NCBI GenBank assembly: GCA_964646345.1
Contig: CAZYDU010000001.1
Coordinates: forward strand, 62,001 to 126,000
DNA length: 64,000 nucleotides
Source: RGIG1681 sp964646345
Lineage (GTDB): Bacteria; Bacillota; Clostridia; Christensenellales; UBA1242
Direction: 5' to 3'
Part shown: one piece after another, positions 24,912 to 34,166 of the stretch
How the letters are laid out: each line of letters begins with the position of its first letter
How positions within the stretch are numbered: position 1 is the first letter of the stretch
Position numbers and translations under genes: made by a program
The notes under the pieces: generated by a model
What the model was told of the DNA's origin: nothing
Database searches by the model: none
What the model saw: the letters and a program-made list of their open reading frames with translations, nothing else

Positions 24912-25876
24912 TAAATTTTCCACCCTAAAACATTTAATGTACTATCAATAAGTTTTTGTTTTACGTCATCGTAAGAGCCAAAAATTTTACAGCCACTAGC
25001 ATTTGGATGTCCACCACCACCAAATGTTTCCGCAACACTTCTAGCAGAAATATCGCCTTTTGACCTAAATGAAACCCTAAAATAACCTTTATCATCTTCA
25101 GATGCTAAAATAGCAAACTGCACACTCTCAAGTTGCAATGGCAAATCCGGAAAAGCATTTGTATCATCTAAAGTTGTTCCAGTGTCGATAAAATCTTGTC
25201 TTTTAAACATTACTAGAGCAAATTTATTGTCTGAATAAAACTCTATACGCTCATAAAGTTTTTTTAACATTTCAAAAGAACTATAAGACATCGAGTTAAA
25301 CAATGGTGTCGTTAAACTCTCCATATCAAGTTTTCCAAAATGCAAAAGTTTTGACACAATCCTAATTGTTTTTGGCGTAATGGAATGCGAAAACTTACCA
25401 GTATCCGTTAAGATTCCTGATAGCAAAAATCTACAAATATCTCTATCAAAAGTAATATTTAGTTTCTTTAAAACGCCATACAAAATTTCACAAGTTGAAG
25501 AAGCTTCCAAAACATAAGAAAATCTAGCAAACTTTTCATTTGAAAGTGTGTGATGGTCTATCACAATGACATTTTTAACATTTTTTCTATAAGTGAACTT
25601 ATATTTTCCCAGTCTATTTTCATTTGGAGTATCCAAACAAACAACTAAATCATATTTATCACAAGTTTTTTTATTAAGCTGAGCAATATGTTCGCCATAA
25701 AATTTAAAGTTTGAAGGAAAATCCGAGTTTGAGTAAACATCAACATTTTTTCCAAGCTGTTTTAATGCTAGTTTTAATGCTAGCGAAGACCCCATTGCAT
25801 CACAATCACTGTTGATGTGAGAATAAATGGATATATTTTCAGCATCATTCAATAGTTTAATTATCTTCTCGAACAT
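24911..25876 (-). CDS. nrnA: Bifunctional oligoribonuclease/PAP phosphatase, DHH-DHHA1 family
   Basis: 321 residues. Degrades nano-RNA and pAp. The DHH domain has SHINSDCDAMGSSLAL, CLDTP and the DHH motif VIDHHTLSN. The C-terminal DHHA1 domain ends with the GGGGHPNASGC motif. It overlaps rbfA by 20 bases and truB by one. The position between rbfA and truB is typical of clostridia. Confidence 0.95.
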   Translation of the reverse strand: MFEKIIKLLNDAENISIYSHINSDCDAMGSSLALKLALKQLGKNVDVYSNSDFPSNFKFYGEHIAQLNKKTCDKYDLVVCLDTPNENRLGKYKFTYRKNVKNVIVIDHHTLSNEKFARFSYVLEASSTCEILYGVLKKLNITFDRDICRFLLSGILTDTGKFSHSITPKTIRIVSKLLHFGKLDMESLTTPLFNSMSYSSFEMLKKLYERIEFYSDNKFALVMFKRQDFIDTGTTLDDTNAFPDLPLQLESVQFAILASEDDKGYFRVSFRSKGDISARSVAETFGGGGHPNASGCKIFGSYDDVKQKLIDSTLNVLGWKI

Positions 25877-26228
25877 CGTTTATTTCTCCTTCGATTTGCT
25901 CAAAAAGCTTTAAAACTTTTTCAGCACGTTCTTCAACTTCGTCAACGATAAACAAAAGTTCAGGAACGGTTCTAAGTTTTATACTGTGAGCAAGTTCGTA
26001 TCGAATGGTCTTTTTATTTGCATTAAGTTTTTCCACTATCAAAGTTTTTTTAGATTTATCCCCCAGCACACTAATAAACACTTTAGCCATAGAAAAATCC
26101 GCAAATGTTTCAACCTTCATAATCGAAACAAGTGAACCTGAAATATTAACATCGTCAAATTTTGAAATGATTCCGGCTAATGCTTTTTGAATTTCAGCAT
26201 CAACTCTACTCATTCTTTTATTTGTCAT
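25857..26228 (-). CDS. rbfA: Ribosome-binding factor A
   Basis: 123 residues. KH-like protein for late 30S maturation. Starts KRMSRVDAEIQKALAGII and has VKVETFADFSMAKVFISVLG-type and RYELAHSIKLRTVPELLFIVD blocks. It is downstream of infB, as usual. Confidence 0.95.
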   Translation of the reverse strand: MTNKRMSRVDAEIQKALAGIISKFDDVNISGSLVSIMKVETFADFSMAKVFISVLGDKSKKTLIVEKLNANKKTIRYELAHSIKLRTVPELLFIVDEVEERAEKVLKLFEQIEGEINDVREDN

Positions 26229-26276
26229 AATTTTCTCCTAAAGAATACTAAGCAAACAAAACGTTGCTTAATAATT

Positions 26277-28853
26277 CTAATTAATTCTCTCTAGAACATA
26301 AGTTTCAAAAGTGTCGCCTACAGCAAAATCTGTGAAACTAGCAAATGTTGCACCGCATTCAAATCCTGCATCAACATCTTTTGCTTCATTCTTTTCTCTT
26401 TGAAGTGAAGCAATTTCGCCTTCATAGATTTTCTTTTCTCCCCTAAACACTCTAACTTTGTTATTACGAGAAATCTTACCATCAAGAACATAAGTTCCTG
26501 CAATCAATCCAACCTTACTTGCCTTAAATGTAGCTCTAATTTCAGCATGACCTGTGATAACTTCTTTATATTTTGGTGTGAGCATCTTATTAATTTTTTC
26601 TGTGATATAGTCAATCACTTCATAAATAATACGAGATGTTTTGATTTCAACTTTATATTTATCAGCCAAAACTTTTGCTTTGAAATCAATTTTTGTGTTA
26701 AATGCAACAACCAAAGCATTTGAAGCTTGAGCTAACGAAATGTCATTTTCAGTAACTGCACCAACTGAGCCCGAAACAAATCTAACCTTTACTTCTTCGT
26801 TTTGGATTGCAATGAGAGCTTGTTTTAATGCTTCAACAGAACCTTGAACATCAGCTCTGACGATAACATTATAATCTTTAAAGTTGCTATCAGCGATTTT
26901 ATTCATCATATTTTCGATTGATAAGTCTGCACTCTTAATCATATCTACTTTCGCTTGATTTTGACGCTCTAGGGCAACTTGACGACTCATTTTTTCATCA
27001 ACAACATAAAGTTCATCGCCGGCATTTGGAACACCAGAAAGACCCATAATTTGAACAGCAATAGATGGTCCAGCTGACTTGATTCTTTCGTTTTTATCAT
27101 TCATCATTGCACGAATTTTACCAGTGCATGTACCAACAACAACATAGTCCCCAACATTAAGTGTACCATTTTGAACAAGAACAGTGGCAACTGCACCTAA
27201 GCCACGGTCAAGTTTTGCTTCGATAATTGAACCTGAAGCTTTTCTATTTGGGTTTGCTTTCAAGTTTTGGTATTCTGCAACAAACAATACCATTTCAAGA
27301 AGTTTGTCAACATTTGTTCCATGTTTTGCATCAATAGGAACAATAATTGCATCGCCACCCCATTCTTCAGGAAGCACGTCATATTGAGCAAGCTGTGTTT
27401 TTACATTTTCAATGTTAGCACCAGGTTTGTCAATCTTGCTTATAGCAACAATCATAGGAACGTTCGCATTTTTGATTTGCTTAATAGATTCAACAGTTTG
27501 TGGCATAACACCATCATCAGCTGCAACAATCAAAATTGCAATATCTGTTAGTTTTGCACCCCTTTCACGCATTGCAGTGAATGCTTCGTGTCCAGGAGTA
27601 TCAATAAATGTAATGTTTTCGCCATTAAGATTAATGGTGTAAGCACCAATACTTTGAGTAATTCCACCAGCTTCGCCAGACACAACATTTGTTTTTCTAA
27701 TTTGGTCAAGAAGTGATGTTTTACCATGGTCAACGTGACCCATTACACACACAACAGCTGGTCTACGAACCAAATCATCTTCTTTGTCAACAATTTCATT
27801 GTAAGTATCAGCAAGCTTTTCTTCGAAGGATTTTTCAACCTTCTTCTCTAAGGTAATGCCAAACTCACCTGCAACAAGTTCAGCAGATTCAAATTCAATA
27901 TTTGAGTTAATGTTAACCATCATACCGAGTAGCAAGAATTTACCCATAAGCTCAGGAACAGATTTACCGATTGTTTCAGCTAAAATTTTGACAGTCAAAT
28001 TATCAGTAGTGATAACTGCATGGTCAATTTTCTGAACAACCTTTTGAACCTGAGTTGCTTCTTCTTTATATTTTTTGCTATGAACTCTAACTACGCCATC
28101 TTCGTCCATCGAACCTTCATCACTAACATATCCACGCATTAAAAGTGATTTCTTGTTCATTATCTTCTTTTCATCACTCTTGTCATGCGACTTTTTCTTT
28201 TGTATTGTTGAACGATTTGTATTTTTAGCTAAACCAGAAGATGCAAAATTTTCTGTTGGTTTAGGAAGTCTTGGAGCATTTCCATTACCAGCAGTTGCAC
28301 CAAAAGGCTTTCTTTGGAAACCATTTTGACCAGCAGGTCTTTCGCCAGGTTTTGCAAATCTTGGATTATTTCCAGTATAAGAGCCATTTCTCTTGTCGCC
28401 GTAGTTATTATCAAATTTTCTTTCCCCAGTTGCAACAAATTTGCCACCTTGACGACCTTGGAAACCACCTTCTCTTGATTGGTAACCCTGACGGTTATTG
28501 CCCTGTCTTTGATTATTCAACGCATTTTGCTTGTTTTGATAAATTGTCTTATTATCCAAAGGTTGTTTTTTAGCTTGTTCTGTAGGTTTGTTTTGAGAAA
28601 CTTGTGTGACTTCAGTTTTTACTTCGGTTTTTTCTGAAACCTTAGAAACTTCTTCAACTGGCTTTTGAATAGATTTCTTTGCTTCTTCATTCTTTTTCTT
28701 GATGTCATTAATTTTTGCACCAACTGAAACTAGCCTTTGCTTTAAAGACTTCACACCCATTGCAAGTTTAGAAATACCATTGGTCTTAATAATGTTTTGC
28801 AAGTCTCTGATATTTGAAAAGTCAACTTGCGTTTTGTTTTCTGTTTTATTCAA
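26277..28853 (-). CDS. infB: Translation initiation factor IF-2
   Basis: 858 residues from the chosen start. GTPase that places fMet-tRNA on the 30S subunit. An N-terminal half of low complexity is rich in Gln, Gly, Asn and Arg. The IF2 N domain follows, then the G domain with GHVDHGKTSLLD, DTPGHEAF and SKIDKPG, and the beta-barrel and C domains. The start is probably TTG at 28851-28853, because GGAGG stands exactly 5 bases upstream. An earlier TTG at 28863-28865 would destroy that arrangement. It begins just after the ylxQ stop codon. Confidence 0.96.
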   Translation of the reverse strand: MNKTENKTQVDFSNIRDLQNIIKTNGISKLAMGVKSLKQRLVSVGAKINDIKKKNEEAKKSIQKPVEEVSKVSEKTEVKTEVTQVSQNKPTEQAKKQPLDNKTIYQNKQNALNNQRQGNNRQGYQSREGGFQGRQGGKFVATGERKFDNNYGDKRNGSYTGNNPRFAKPGERPAGQNGFQRKPFGATAGNGNAPRLPKPTENFASSGLAKNTNRSTIQKKKSHDKSDEKKIMNKKSLLMRGYVSDEGSMDEDGVVRVHSKKYKEEATQVQKVVQKIDHAVITTDNLTVKILAETIGKSVPELMGKFLLLGMMVNINSNIEFESAELVAGEFGITLEKKVEKSFEEKLADTYNEIVDKEDDLVRRPAVVCVMGHVDHGKTSLLDQIRKTNVVSGEAGGITQSIGAYTINLNGENITFIDTPGHEAFTAMRERGAKLTDIAILIVAADDGVMPQTVESIKQIKNANVPMIVAISKIDKPGANIENVKTQLAQYDVLPEEWGGDAIIVPIDAKHGTNVDKLLEMVLFVAEYQNLKANPNRKASGSIIEAKLDRGLGAVATVLVQNGTLNVGDYVVVGTCTGKIRAMMNDKNERIKSAGPSIAVQIMGLSGVPNAGDELYVVDEKMSRQVALERQNQAKVDMIKSADLSIENMMNKIADSNFKDYNVIVRADVQGSVEALKQALIAIQNEEVKVRFVSGSVGAVTENDISLAQASNALVVAFNTKIDFKAKVLADKYKVEIKTSRIIYEVIDYITEKINKMLTPKYKEVITGHAEIRATFKASKVGLIAGTYVLDGKISRNNKVRVFRGEKKIYEGEIASLQREKNEAKDVDAGFECGATFASFTDFAVGDTFETYVLERIN

Positions 28854-28867
28854 TGTTTCCTCCAAGA

Positions 28868-29170
28868 CTAATTGTTAGTCAAATTCTTTTTTATAGCATC
28901 AGCAAGATTATTGTCTAATATTGCTATAGCTTTAACACTGGTATTTTGAATAATCTCATAAAAACAATCAGAATTTAGCACAATCATTTTGACTGATTTT
29001 TTTGAAGAATATCCAATTAATTTATTCATTCCAGACTCAGTTAAAGACTCTGAAACTATTATTAAACTAGCATAATTTAATTTAAGTATATCATCAACAC
29101 CGAACTTAATTTTTCTGGATTTTATTGCAAAGCCAACATAAGTTTTAATTTTCTCAGCGTTAAATTCCAT
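28868..29170 (-). CDS. ylxQ: L7Ae/L30e-type RNA-binding protein YlxQ
   Basis: 100 residues from ATG 29168-29170 (MEFNAEKIKTYVGFAIKSRK). Small kink-turn RNA-binding fold (L7Ae family). Markers are GFAIKSRKIKFGVDDILK and the central LIIVSESLTESGMNKL. The ATG lies inside the last codons of ylxR (11-base overlap) with GGAG 9 bases upstream. The nusA-ylxR-ylxQ-infB order is conserved. Confidence 0.88.
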   Translation of the reverse strand: MEFNAEKIKTYVGFAIKSRKIKFGVDDILKLNYASLIIVSESLTESGMNKLIGYSSKKSVKMIVLNSDCFYEIIQNTSVKAIAILDNNLADAIKKNLTNN

Positions 29171-29411
29171 TTTTAAGTTCTCCGTAGACGCAAGCTGGAA
29201 CACTTGTTTTGAATGCACGATTTAAAGCTTTTGTCTTTTCGCATTTTTCTATGCAGTCTGCACACTTGCATATATATGCTCCACGACCATCAAGCTTTTT
29301 ATCTTGCTCAACTCCAAATGAACCATCTTTATTTTTGACAATTTTAATAAAATTATCTTTTGTACCTTTTGTTTTGCAAACGATACATGTTCTTATTGGT
29401 TCAGCACTCAT
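29160..29411 (-). CDS. rnpM: RNase P modulator/RNA-binding protein YlxR
   Basis: 83 residues. YlxR family (DUF448), with PIRTCIVCKTKGTKDNFIKIV, DGRGAYICKC and LNRAFKT. The YlxR homologue of Bacillus has been reported to bind RNase P RNA. Its gene begins 8 bases after nusA ends. Confidence 0.92.
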   Translation of the reverse strand: MSAEPIRTCIVCKTKGTKDNFIKIVKNKDGSFGVEQDKKLDGRGAYICKCADCIEKCEKTKALNRAFKTSVPACVYGELKNGI

Positions 29412-29419
29412 GTTGCCCC

Positions 29420-30535
29420 CTAGTCAAGACTAATATCTTCAGTACCGCTAAAGATTCCACCAATATCATCAACATCAGTATGATTGCCTTCATTCTTAGC
29501 TTTACTTTCGCTCTTAACATCAATTTTCCAGTTAGTAAGTTTTGCCGCCAAACGAACATTTTGACCACTCTTACCAATAGCTAAAGATAATTTATCATCA
29601 GGAACGATAACTCTAGCAGATTTTGTGATTTCATCAATTTCAACTGAAATAACTTTTGCTGGAGAAAGAGCTCTTGCAATATATTCAAATGGGTCATCTG
29701 AATAAACGATAATATCAATTTTCTCGCCACCTAGCTGGAATACAATAGAGTTAACTCTGACACCTTTGTTACCAACACATGCACCAAGAGCATCAACATT
29801 AGGGTCTTTTGAATTGATTGCAATTTTAGTTCTGTAACCAACTTCACGAACAACGTTTACAATTTCAACAACACCGTCTTGAATTTCAGGAACTTCAAGT
29901 TCAAAAAGTTTTTTAACAAAACCAGCATTAGACCTTGAACAAATGGCCTGCACGCCATAGTTGGTTTCACGTAGTTTTTTTACATAAACTTTTATTCTAT
30001 CGCCAACATTGTATTTTTCTGTTGCAATTTGGTCGTATTCCGACATAACACCTTCTGTGTTTGTGCCTGGAAATTCAATATAAACAGAACCAGCATCAAT
30101 ACGAGTGATAACACCGGTCATAAGTGAATCAACTTTACTATTAAATTCGCCATAAGCGGAATCTTTTTCTTTTTCACGAAGTTTTTGAGTAATTACTTGT
30201 TTTGCAGTACTTGCAGCAATTCTACCAAATTCCTTTGGTGTAATTTTTTGTTTCAATTTATCTCCAAGCCTAGCGGTTTTTTTAACAAGTTTTGCATCTT
30301 GAAGTGCAATTTCAGAATCAGGATTTGTTACTTCGCTAACAACGGTTTGATAAGCGTACATATCTATTGAATATTTGCCTTCATCTAAAACAACTTCAAC
30401 AGGTCTAACTTCGCCGAAATTTCTTTTATAAGCAGTTGCAAGAGCTGTTTGCAAAGCATCTAAGAAATATTCTTTTTCAATTCCTTTTTCTTTTTCCAAT
30501 GCATCAAGTGCAGCAAAAAAATCTTTATTTGTCAT
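29420..30535 (-). CDS. nusA: Transcription termination/antitermination factor NusA
   Basis: 371 residues. N-terminal RNA polymerase-binding domain (1-125), S1 domain (about 133-200, GVITRIDAGSVYIEFPG), and two KH domains (ACVGNKGVRVNSIV, LAIGKSGQNVRLAAKLTNW). It lacks the extra C-terminal repeats of proteobacteria, as in other Firmicutes. AGGAG lies 6 bases before the ATG. Confidence 0.97.
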   Translation of the reverse strand: MTNKDFFAALDALEKEKGIEKEYFLDALQTALATAYKRNFGEVRPVEVVLDEGKYSIDMYAYQTVVSEVTNPDSEIALQDAKLVKKTARLGDKLKQKITPKEFGRIAASTAKQVITQKLREKEKDSAYGEFNSKVDSLMTGVITRIDAGSVYIEFPGTNTEGVMSEYDQIATEKYNVGDRIKVYVKKLRETNYGVQAICSRSNAGFVKKLFELEVPEIQDGVVEIVNVVREVGYRTKIAINSKDPNVDALGACVGNKGVRVNSIVFQLGGEKIDIIVYSDDPFEYIARALSPAKVISVEIDEITKSARVIVPDDKLSLAIGKSGQNVRLAAKLTNWKIDVKSESKAKNEGNHTDVDDIGGIFSGTEDISLD

Positions 30536-30544
30536 AATTTTCTC

Positions 30545-31009
30545 CTAAAAGTTTATAAATTTTGTGGCTTTAGAAATTTTATTTCTTTCTATCTCCAAAT
30601 TTTCGCTGTTAATTTCAAGTATAATACTTTCTTTGTTAAATGCTATAAGTTTACCAACTAAGTTCTTCTTTTTTTGAATAGGCTGAAATAATTTTATTTC
30701 CAATTCTTCGCCAATATTTCTTGCAAAATCCTTATCTGTTATAATAGGTCTGTCAATTCCAGGGCTTGAAACATTCAAGGTGTATGTCTTGCCTTCGGTT
30801 GGGTCTAAAGTGTCAAGTGGCTCGTTGATTGCGTTATGCACAAGTTCGCAATCTTCAATGTTTACACCATTTGGTTTATCAATAAAAATCGTTAAGTTAT
30901 CTCCATTGTGTTTTTTTGCAAATTCAACTTCAACAATTTCGATTTGTTTATCTAAACCTTCAATAATTGGAGTAATAAATTCTTCTACTTTTTCAGAAAT
31001 TTTAGACAT
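30545..31009 (-). CDS. rimP: Ribosome maturation factor RimP
   Basis: 154 residues. Needed for 30S assembly. The conserved core LTIFIDKPNGVNIEDCELVH and LNVSSPGIDRPIITDKDFAR are clear. First gene after an internal promoter and 5' hairpin, and 9 bases before nusA. Confidence 0.95.
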   Translation of the reverse strand: MSKISEKVEEFITPIIEGLDKQIEIVEVEFAKKHNGDNLTIFIDKPNGVNIEDCELVHNAINEPLDTLDPTEGKTYTLNVSSPGIDRPIITDKDFARNIGEELEIKLFQPIQKKKNLVGKLIAFNKESIILEINSENLEIERNKISKATKFINF

Positions 31010-31037
31010 TAGCTATCTCCTTTTTAACAAAATTTTA

Positions 31038-31057
31038 GGAGTGGCATTTGCCACTCC
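31038..31057 (-). promoter_or_regulatory. Perfect hairpin in the rimP-nusA leader
   Basis: GGAGTGGCA (31038-31046), two bases, TGCCACTCC (31049-31057): a perfect 9-base inverted repeat between the promoter and the rimP ribosome binding site. On the minus strand it is followed by TAAAATTTTGTT rather than a clean T run. It may be a weak terminator of the upstream gene or an attenuator/RNA regulatory hairpin. Confidence 0.6.
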
Positions 31058-31083
31058 CCATAGTCAAGCTATAATCTACTTAT

Positions 31084-31112
31084 AGTATAATCAAAAATAA
31101 TACATTTTGCAA
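31084..31112 (-). promoter_or_regulatory. Internal promoter of rimP-nusA-infB operon
   Basis: Minus strand TTGCAA (31107-31112), 17-base spacer, TATACT (31084-31089), just downstream of the polC-locus gene. Confidence 0.65.
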
Positions 31113-31130
31113 GTACTATAGTTAAAAAAT

Positions 31131-32822
31131 TCACGAATTTAGCGAATTTTCTATGTCTTTTTGATAGATTTCTTGTATTTTTATAAAAACTTCTGCCGTA
31201 GCCAATGCATCATACACCGCACGGTGTGCATTATCAAGTGTAACGCCGAGCTTATCAGCTATTGTTTTAAGCTTATAATTTTTTGCACCACGAACATATT
31301 TTTGTGCCCATTTATACACATCATCAGTTTCATTATCAAAATTCCAACGGGATTCTTTCCCTTGACCAACTAAAAACAAATTATCGAAATTTATGTTATT
31401 ATAACCAATTATAATCGCTCCACGAGTCCATTTATAAAAATCCTGCAAAACTTTATCAGCTGTTGGTGCACCCTGTACATCGCTATCAACAATACCCGAA
31501 ATTGCCGATGATTCTTCCGGAATATGCATTTCTGGGTCGACAAAACTCATGAATTTTTGAGTAATTTTGCCATCTTCGATTTTAACTGCACCAATTTCAA
31601 TTATTCTATCTCCCTTAGCGTAACTGAGTCCAGTAGTTTCAAAATCATAACAAACAAATGTCTTGTTTTGTAAAAATTTTGGAACAACTTTTTCGGTATT
31701 AAAACTCAATAAATTATCTTGCGTGAAAGTAACCATTTTTTCAGGTTCAACAAATTCATAAAAAGGTTTTTCTTTGCGATATTCAATGTATTCGGTTTTA
31801 TTGTCAGGCAGTGAACAATATGCCAAATCTTTAACCTTTAGTGTATTTCCACCTGAATAATTGTCAACTTCCAAAGTTCCACGAACTACAATAACCGAGC
31901 CTTTATCCAGTTTTTCTATTTTCGCCTGATTTTCTTTATTCGAAAAGAAAACACAATTCATGCTTCCAGTAAAATCCGATAATGAGAATTTGTATAGTTT
32001 TCTTTGATATTTTGTTTTATCGTCTGCGTCAGATTGGTTGTTTTCTTCGCTTATTTTATTTTCGCTAGTTTCTTTGGATTCTTCATCTTTTCGCACTTCT
32101 TGAGTTTCATTTGATTCTTCTGCTTTATTTGCCTTTGGTTTTCTTTTTATAACTTTTTCTTGTATAGAATCAATAGTTCCACAAACAATTATTTGGTCTT
32201 CTGGCATGGTTTTATCCTTGATATAATCAGCCTTTTCGCCTTCTTGAAACTCGCCAACAAGTGGAACAACATCAAAAAATTCAATCTTGCGATTAGCATA
32301 AATATCTTGCGATTCTTCATGATAATTTTTAATTAGTTCTTCCCTTTCATCTTCAACATAAACCTGACCTTTTTCAAACTTGCAACTATAGTCAAAGTTT
32401 TCATATTGTTGTTTTAAAAAGTTCTCTATTTCCGCATCAACCCTGCGTTCAACAGCATGTCCAAAAGATAATTCGTCAACTTTAATTAGGATTGAAAATT
32501 TATTATTTTCCAAAGTAACTTTTTCTATTTTGTTTGAAATTGATGGAAAATTTTTAGATAAAAAAATTTTTGTATCATCTAAAATTCTGTCTTCATTTAT
32601 GTATCTTTTCACAAAATTAAACTCGTAAACATATTCTTTCGGTAGAATAGAAATTGCATAATTTTCAATTTTCTTTTTATCAGCAAAATTTAACATTATC
32701 CCATCTTTATAAAGAATTTCAACCACACAAAAATCCGCACTTTTATTTAAAAGTGCAGATCCGAGCATAAACTCATATTTATTTTCTGAACATTTGTTAA
32801 TTTCTTCAATGAATTTTTCCAT
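31131..32822 (-). CDS. PolC-derived protein: N-terminal domain, OB fold and DEDDh 3'-5' exonuclease, no polymerase
   Basis: 563 residues from ATG 32820-32822. It sits at the polC place (after rseP, before rimP-nusA). Residues 1-200 resemble the PolC N-terminal domains. About 205-335 is the OB fold, split by an acidic low-complexity insert (232-272), with LSDFTGSMNCVFFSNKEN. Residues 388-555 are a PolC/DnaQ-type exonuclease with all five residues: D393 and E395 (YDFETTGL), D480 (YNNINFD), H533 and D538 (HRAVYDA). The PHP halves and the entire polymerase core of PolC (over 1400 residues in Bacillus) are missing. Only 121 non-coding bases follow. It starts one base after the rseP stop without its own strong ribosome site. 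It may be a proofreading or repair exonuclease acting in trans. Confidence 0.85.
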   Translation of the reverse strand: MEKFIEEINKCSENKYEFMLGSALLNKSADFCVVEILYKDGIMLNFADKKKIENYAISILPKEYVYEFNFVKRYINEDRILDDTKIFLSKNFPSISNKIEKVTLENNKFSILIKVDELSFGHAVERRVDAEIENFLKQQYENFDYSCKFEKGQVYVEDEREELIKNYHEESQDIYANRKIEFFDVVPLVGEFQEGEKADYIKDKTMPEDQIIVCGTIDSIQEKVIKRKPKANKAEESNETQEVRKDEESKETSENKISEENNQSDADDKTKYQRKLYKFSLSDFTGSMNCVFFSNKENQAKIEKLDKGSVIVVRGTLEVDNYSGGNTLKVKDLAYCSLPDNKTEYIEYRKEKPFYEFVEPEKMVTFTQDNLLSFNTEKVVPKFLQNKTFVCYDFETTGLSYAKGDRIIEIGAVKIEDGKITQKFMSFVDPEMHIPEESSAISGIVDSDVQGAPTADKVLQDFYKWTRGAIIIGYNNINFDNLFLVGQGKESRWNFDNETDDVYKWAQKYVRGAKNYKLKTIADKLGVTLDNAHRAVYDALATAEVFIKIQEIYQKDIENSLNS

Positions 32823-32823
32823 A

Positions 32824-34128
32824 CTACAATAACAACCTTGCCGAAACTGCGAAATGATAAATATCAAAAAATACAACTAACCCCAAAAGGATAAACAAAC
32901 CAACAGTGTGAATCCAGCCTTCAATTTTGCGTGGAACAGGTTTCTTGAAAATCATCTCAATTAACACAAACACCGCTCTTGCACCGTCAAGCGAAGGTAT
33001 TGGCAAAATATTAAATAATGCTAAATTCATGCCAAGAAGTGGAAGTAATAACAAGAAGTAATCAATACCCATTTGACTTACTTCTGCAATTTGTGACACA
33101 GCAGTAATAGTTCCACCCATATCTTTGAGTGCTGTAGCTCCAGTAAACAAGCCACCAAGAGCAGATAAAATCAAACCACAAAGGTAGAAACAGAATGGCC
33201 AAGCTTTTGCAACTGCTTCAAAAAAACTGTATTTTTGTGCAACATAAGTTTGTATCACACCCGTGCCATAACCGGAACTTGCAACAACAATTTTTGCATA
33301 TCCAAGTTCTTCAGACACTTCGGTTAAACTATCAACTTGACTGCCATAAGAATTTTCAATATTGCCTTCTTCTGCTTTTTCTTGTGTATCGAAAATTGTG
33401 TTAAGATAAGTCTTTAAATCTTCTTTTGTCTCAATTTTCATTAAGTTGTCTTCAAAATCATTTATATTAATCTCGGTTACAATACCTTCAACTTTTGTAA
33501 ACAACTTGCCTTCAAAATCTTGAGACCTAGGCAAGAAACAATATGCAGGAAATTCTTGTTTTTTTGTTACAATTTCTACAATTTCGCCATTACGCTCAAC
33601 CGTTACTGTAAACTCTTTATCGTTTTCAATCTTAGAAAGAATTGACGCAAATGACCTGTAAGCTTCAATAGTTTTTCCATCAGCAGATATAACAATATCC
33701 CCCTTTTCAAAACCCATACATTCAGTTGTGTTAGTTTTAACAGTTTTAACAACGCAAGTTGTCGAATATCCGCTAACAAGCAAATAAATCACAGCGGTTA
33801 AAATACCAAATAAAAAGTTAAACGTTACACCTGCAAGCAACACAATCAACCTTTTCCATGCAGGCTGAGTATTGAATGCACCCGGCTTATCTTTACCATC
33901 TTCATCTTCGCCTTCAAAAGCACAATAACCACCAAGTGGAAGTGCACGAACTGCAAAAATTTCGCCGTCTTTTTTTGTCTTTTTATAAATAGCTGGTCCA
34001 AAACCAATAGAAAATTCGTTGATTTTAAACCCAAAAATCTTGCCGGCAATATAATGTCCAAATTCATGAACAGTAATTAAAACTAGCAAAACCACAAGTG
34101 CCAGCAAAATATACAAAAAGGTTGTCAT
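32824..34128 (-). CDS. rseP: RIP metalloprotease RseP/RasP (site-2 protease)
   Basis: 434 residues. Intramembrane zinc protease. HEFGH lies in the first membrane helix (about residue 22), a PDZ domain contains GFEKGDIVISADGKTIEAYRSF, and the late motif NILPIPSLDGAR supplies the Asp ligand. About 50-60 extra residues between PDZ and the third helix (DNLMKIETKEDLKTYLN region) make it a little long. It lies between cdsA and the polC-locus gene. The usual dxr between cdsA and rseP is absent. Confidence 0.95.
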   Translation of the reverse strand: MTTFLYILLALVVLLVLITVHEFGHYIAGKIFGFKINEFSIGFGPAIYKKTKKDGEIFAVRALPLGGYCAFEGEDEDGKDKPGAFNTQPAWKRLIVLLAGVTFNFLFGILTAVIYLLVSGYSTTCVVKTVKTNTTECMGFEKGDIVISADGKTIEAYRSFASILSKIENDKEFTVTVERNGEIVEIVTKKQEFPAYCFLPRSQDFEGKLFTKVEGIVTEININDFEDNLMKIETKEDLKTYLNTIFDTQEKAEEGNIENSYGSQVDSLTEVSEELGYAKIVVASSGYGTGVIQTYVAQKYSFFEAVAKAWPFCFYLCGLILSALGGLFTGATALKDMGGTITAVSQIAEVSQMGIDYFLLLLPLLGMNLALFNILPIPSLDGARAVFVLIEMIFKKPVPRKIEGWIHTVGLFILLGLVVFFDIYHFAVSARLLL

Positions 34129-34166
34129 AATTTCTCCTTAATCAATTTTATGATAAAAACTAAAAT

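Noticed and set aside
31161..31373. Plus-strand frames inside the polC-locus gene and other genes (many of 60-130 codons)
   Set aside because: They lie opposite strong conserved genes, have no ribosome sites and read like reversed coding sequence of AT-rich genes.
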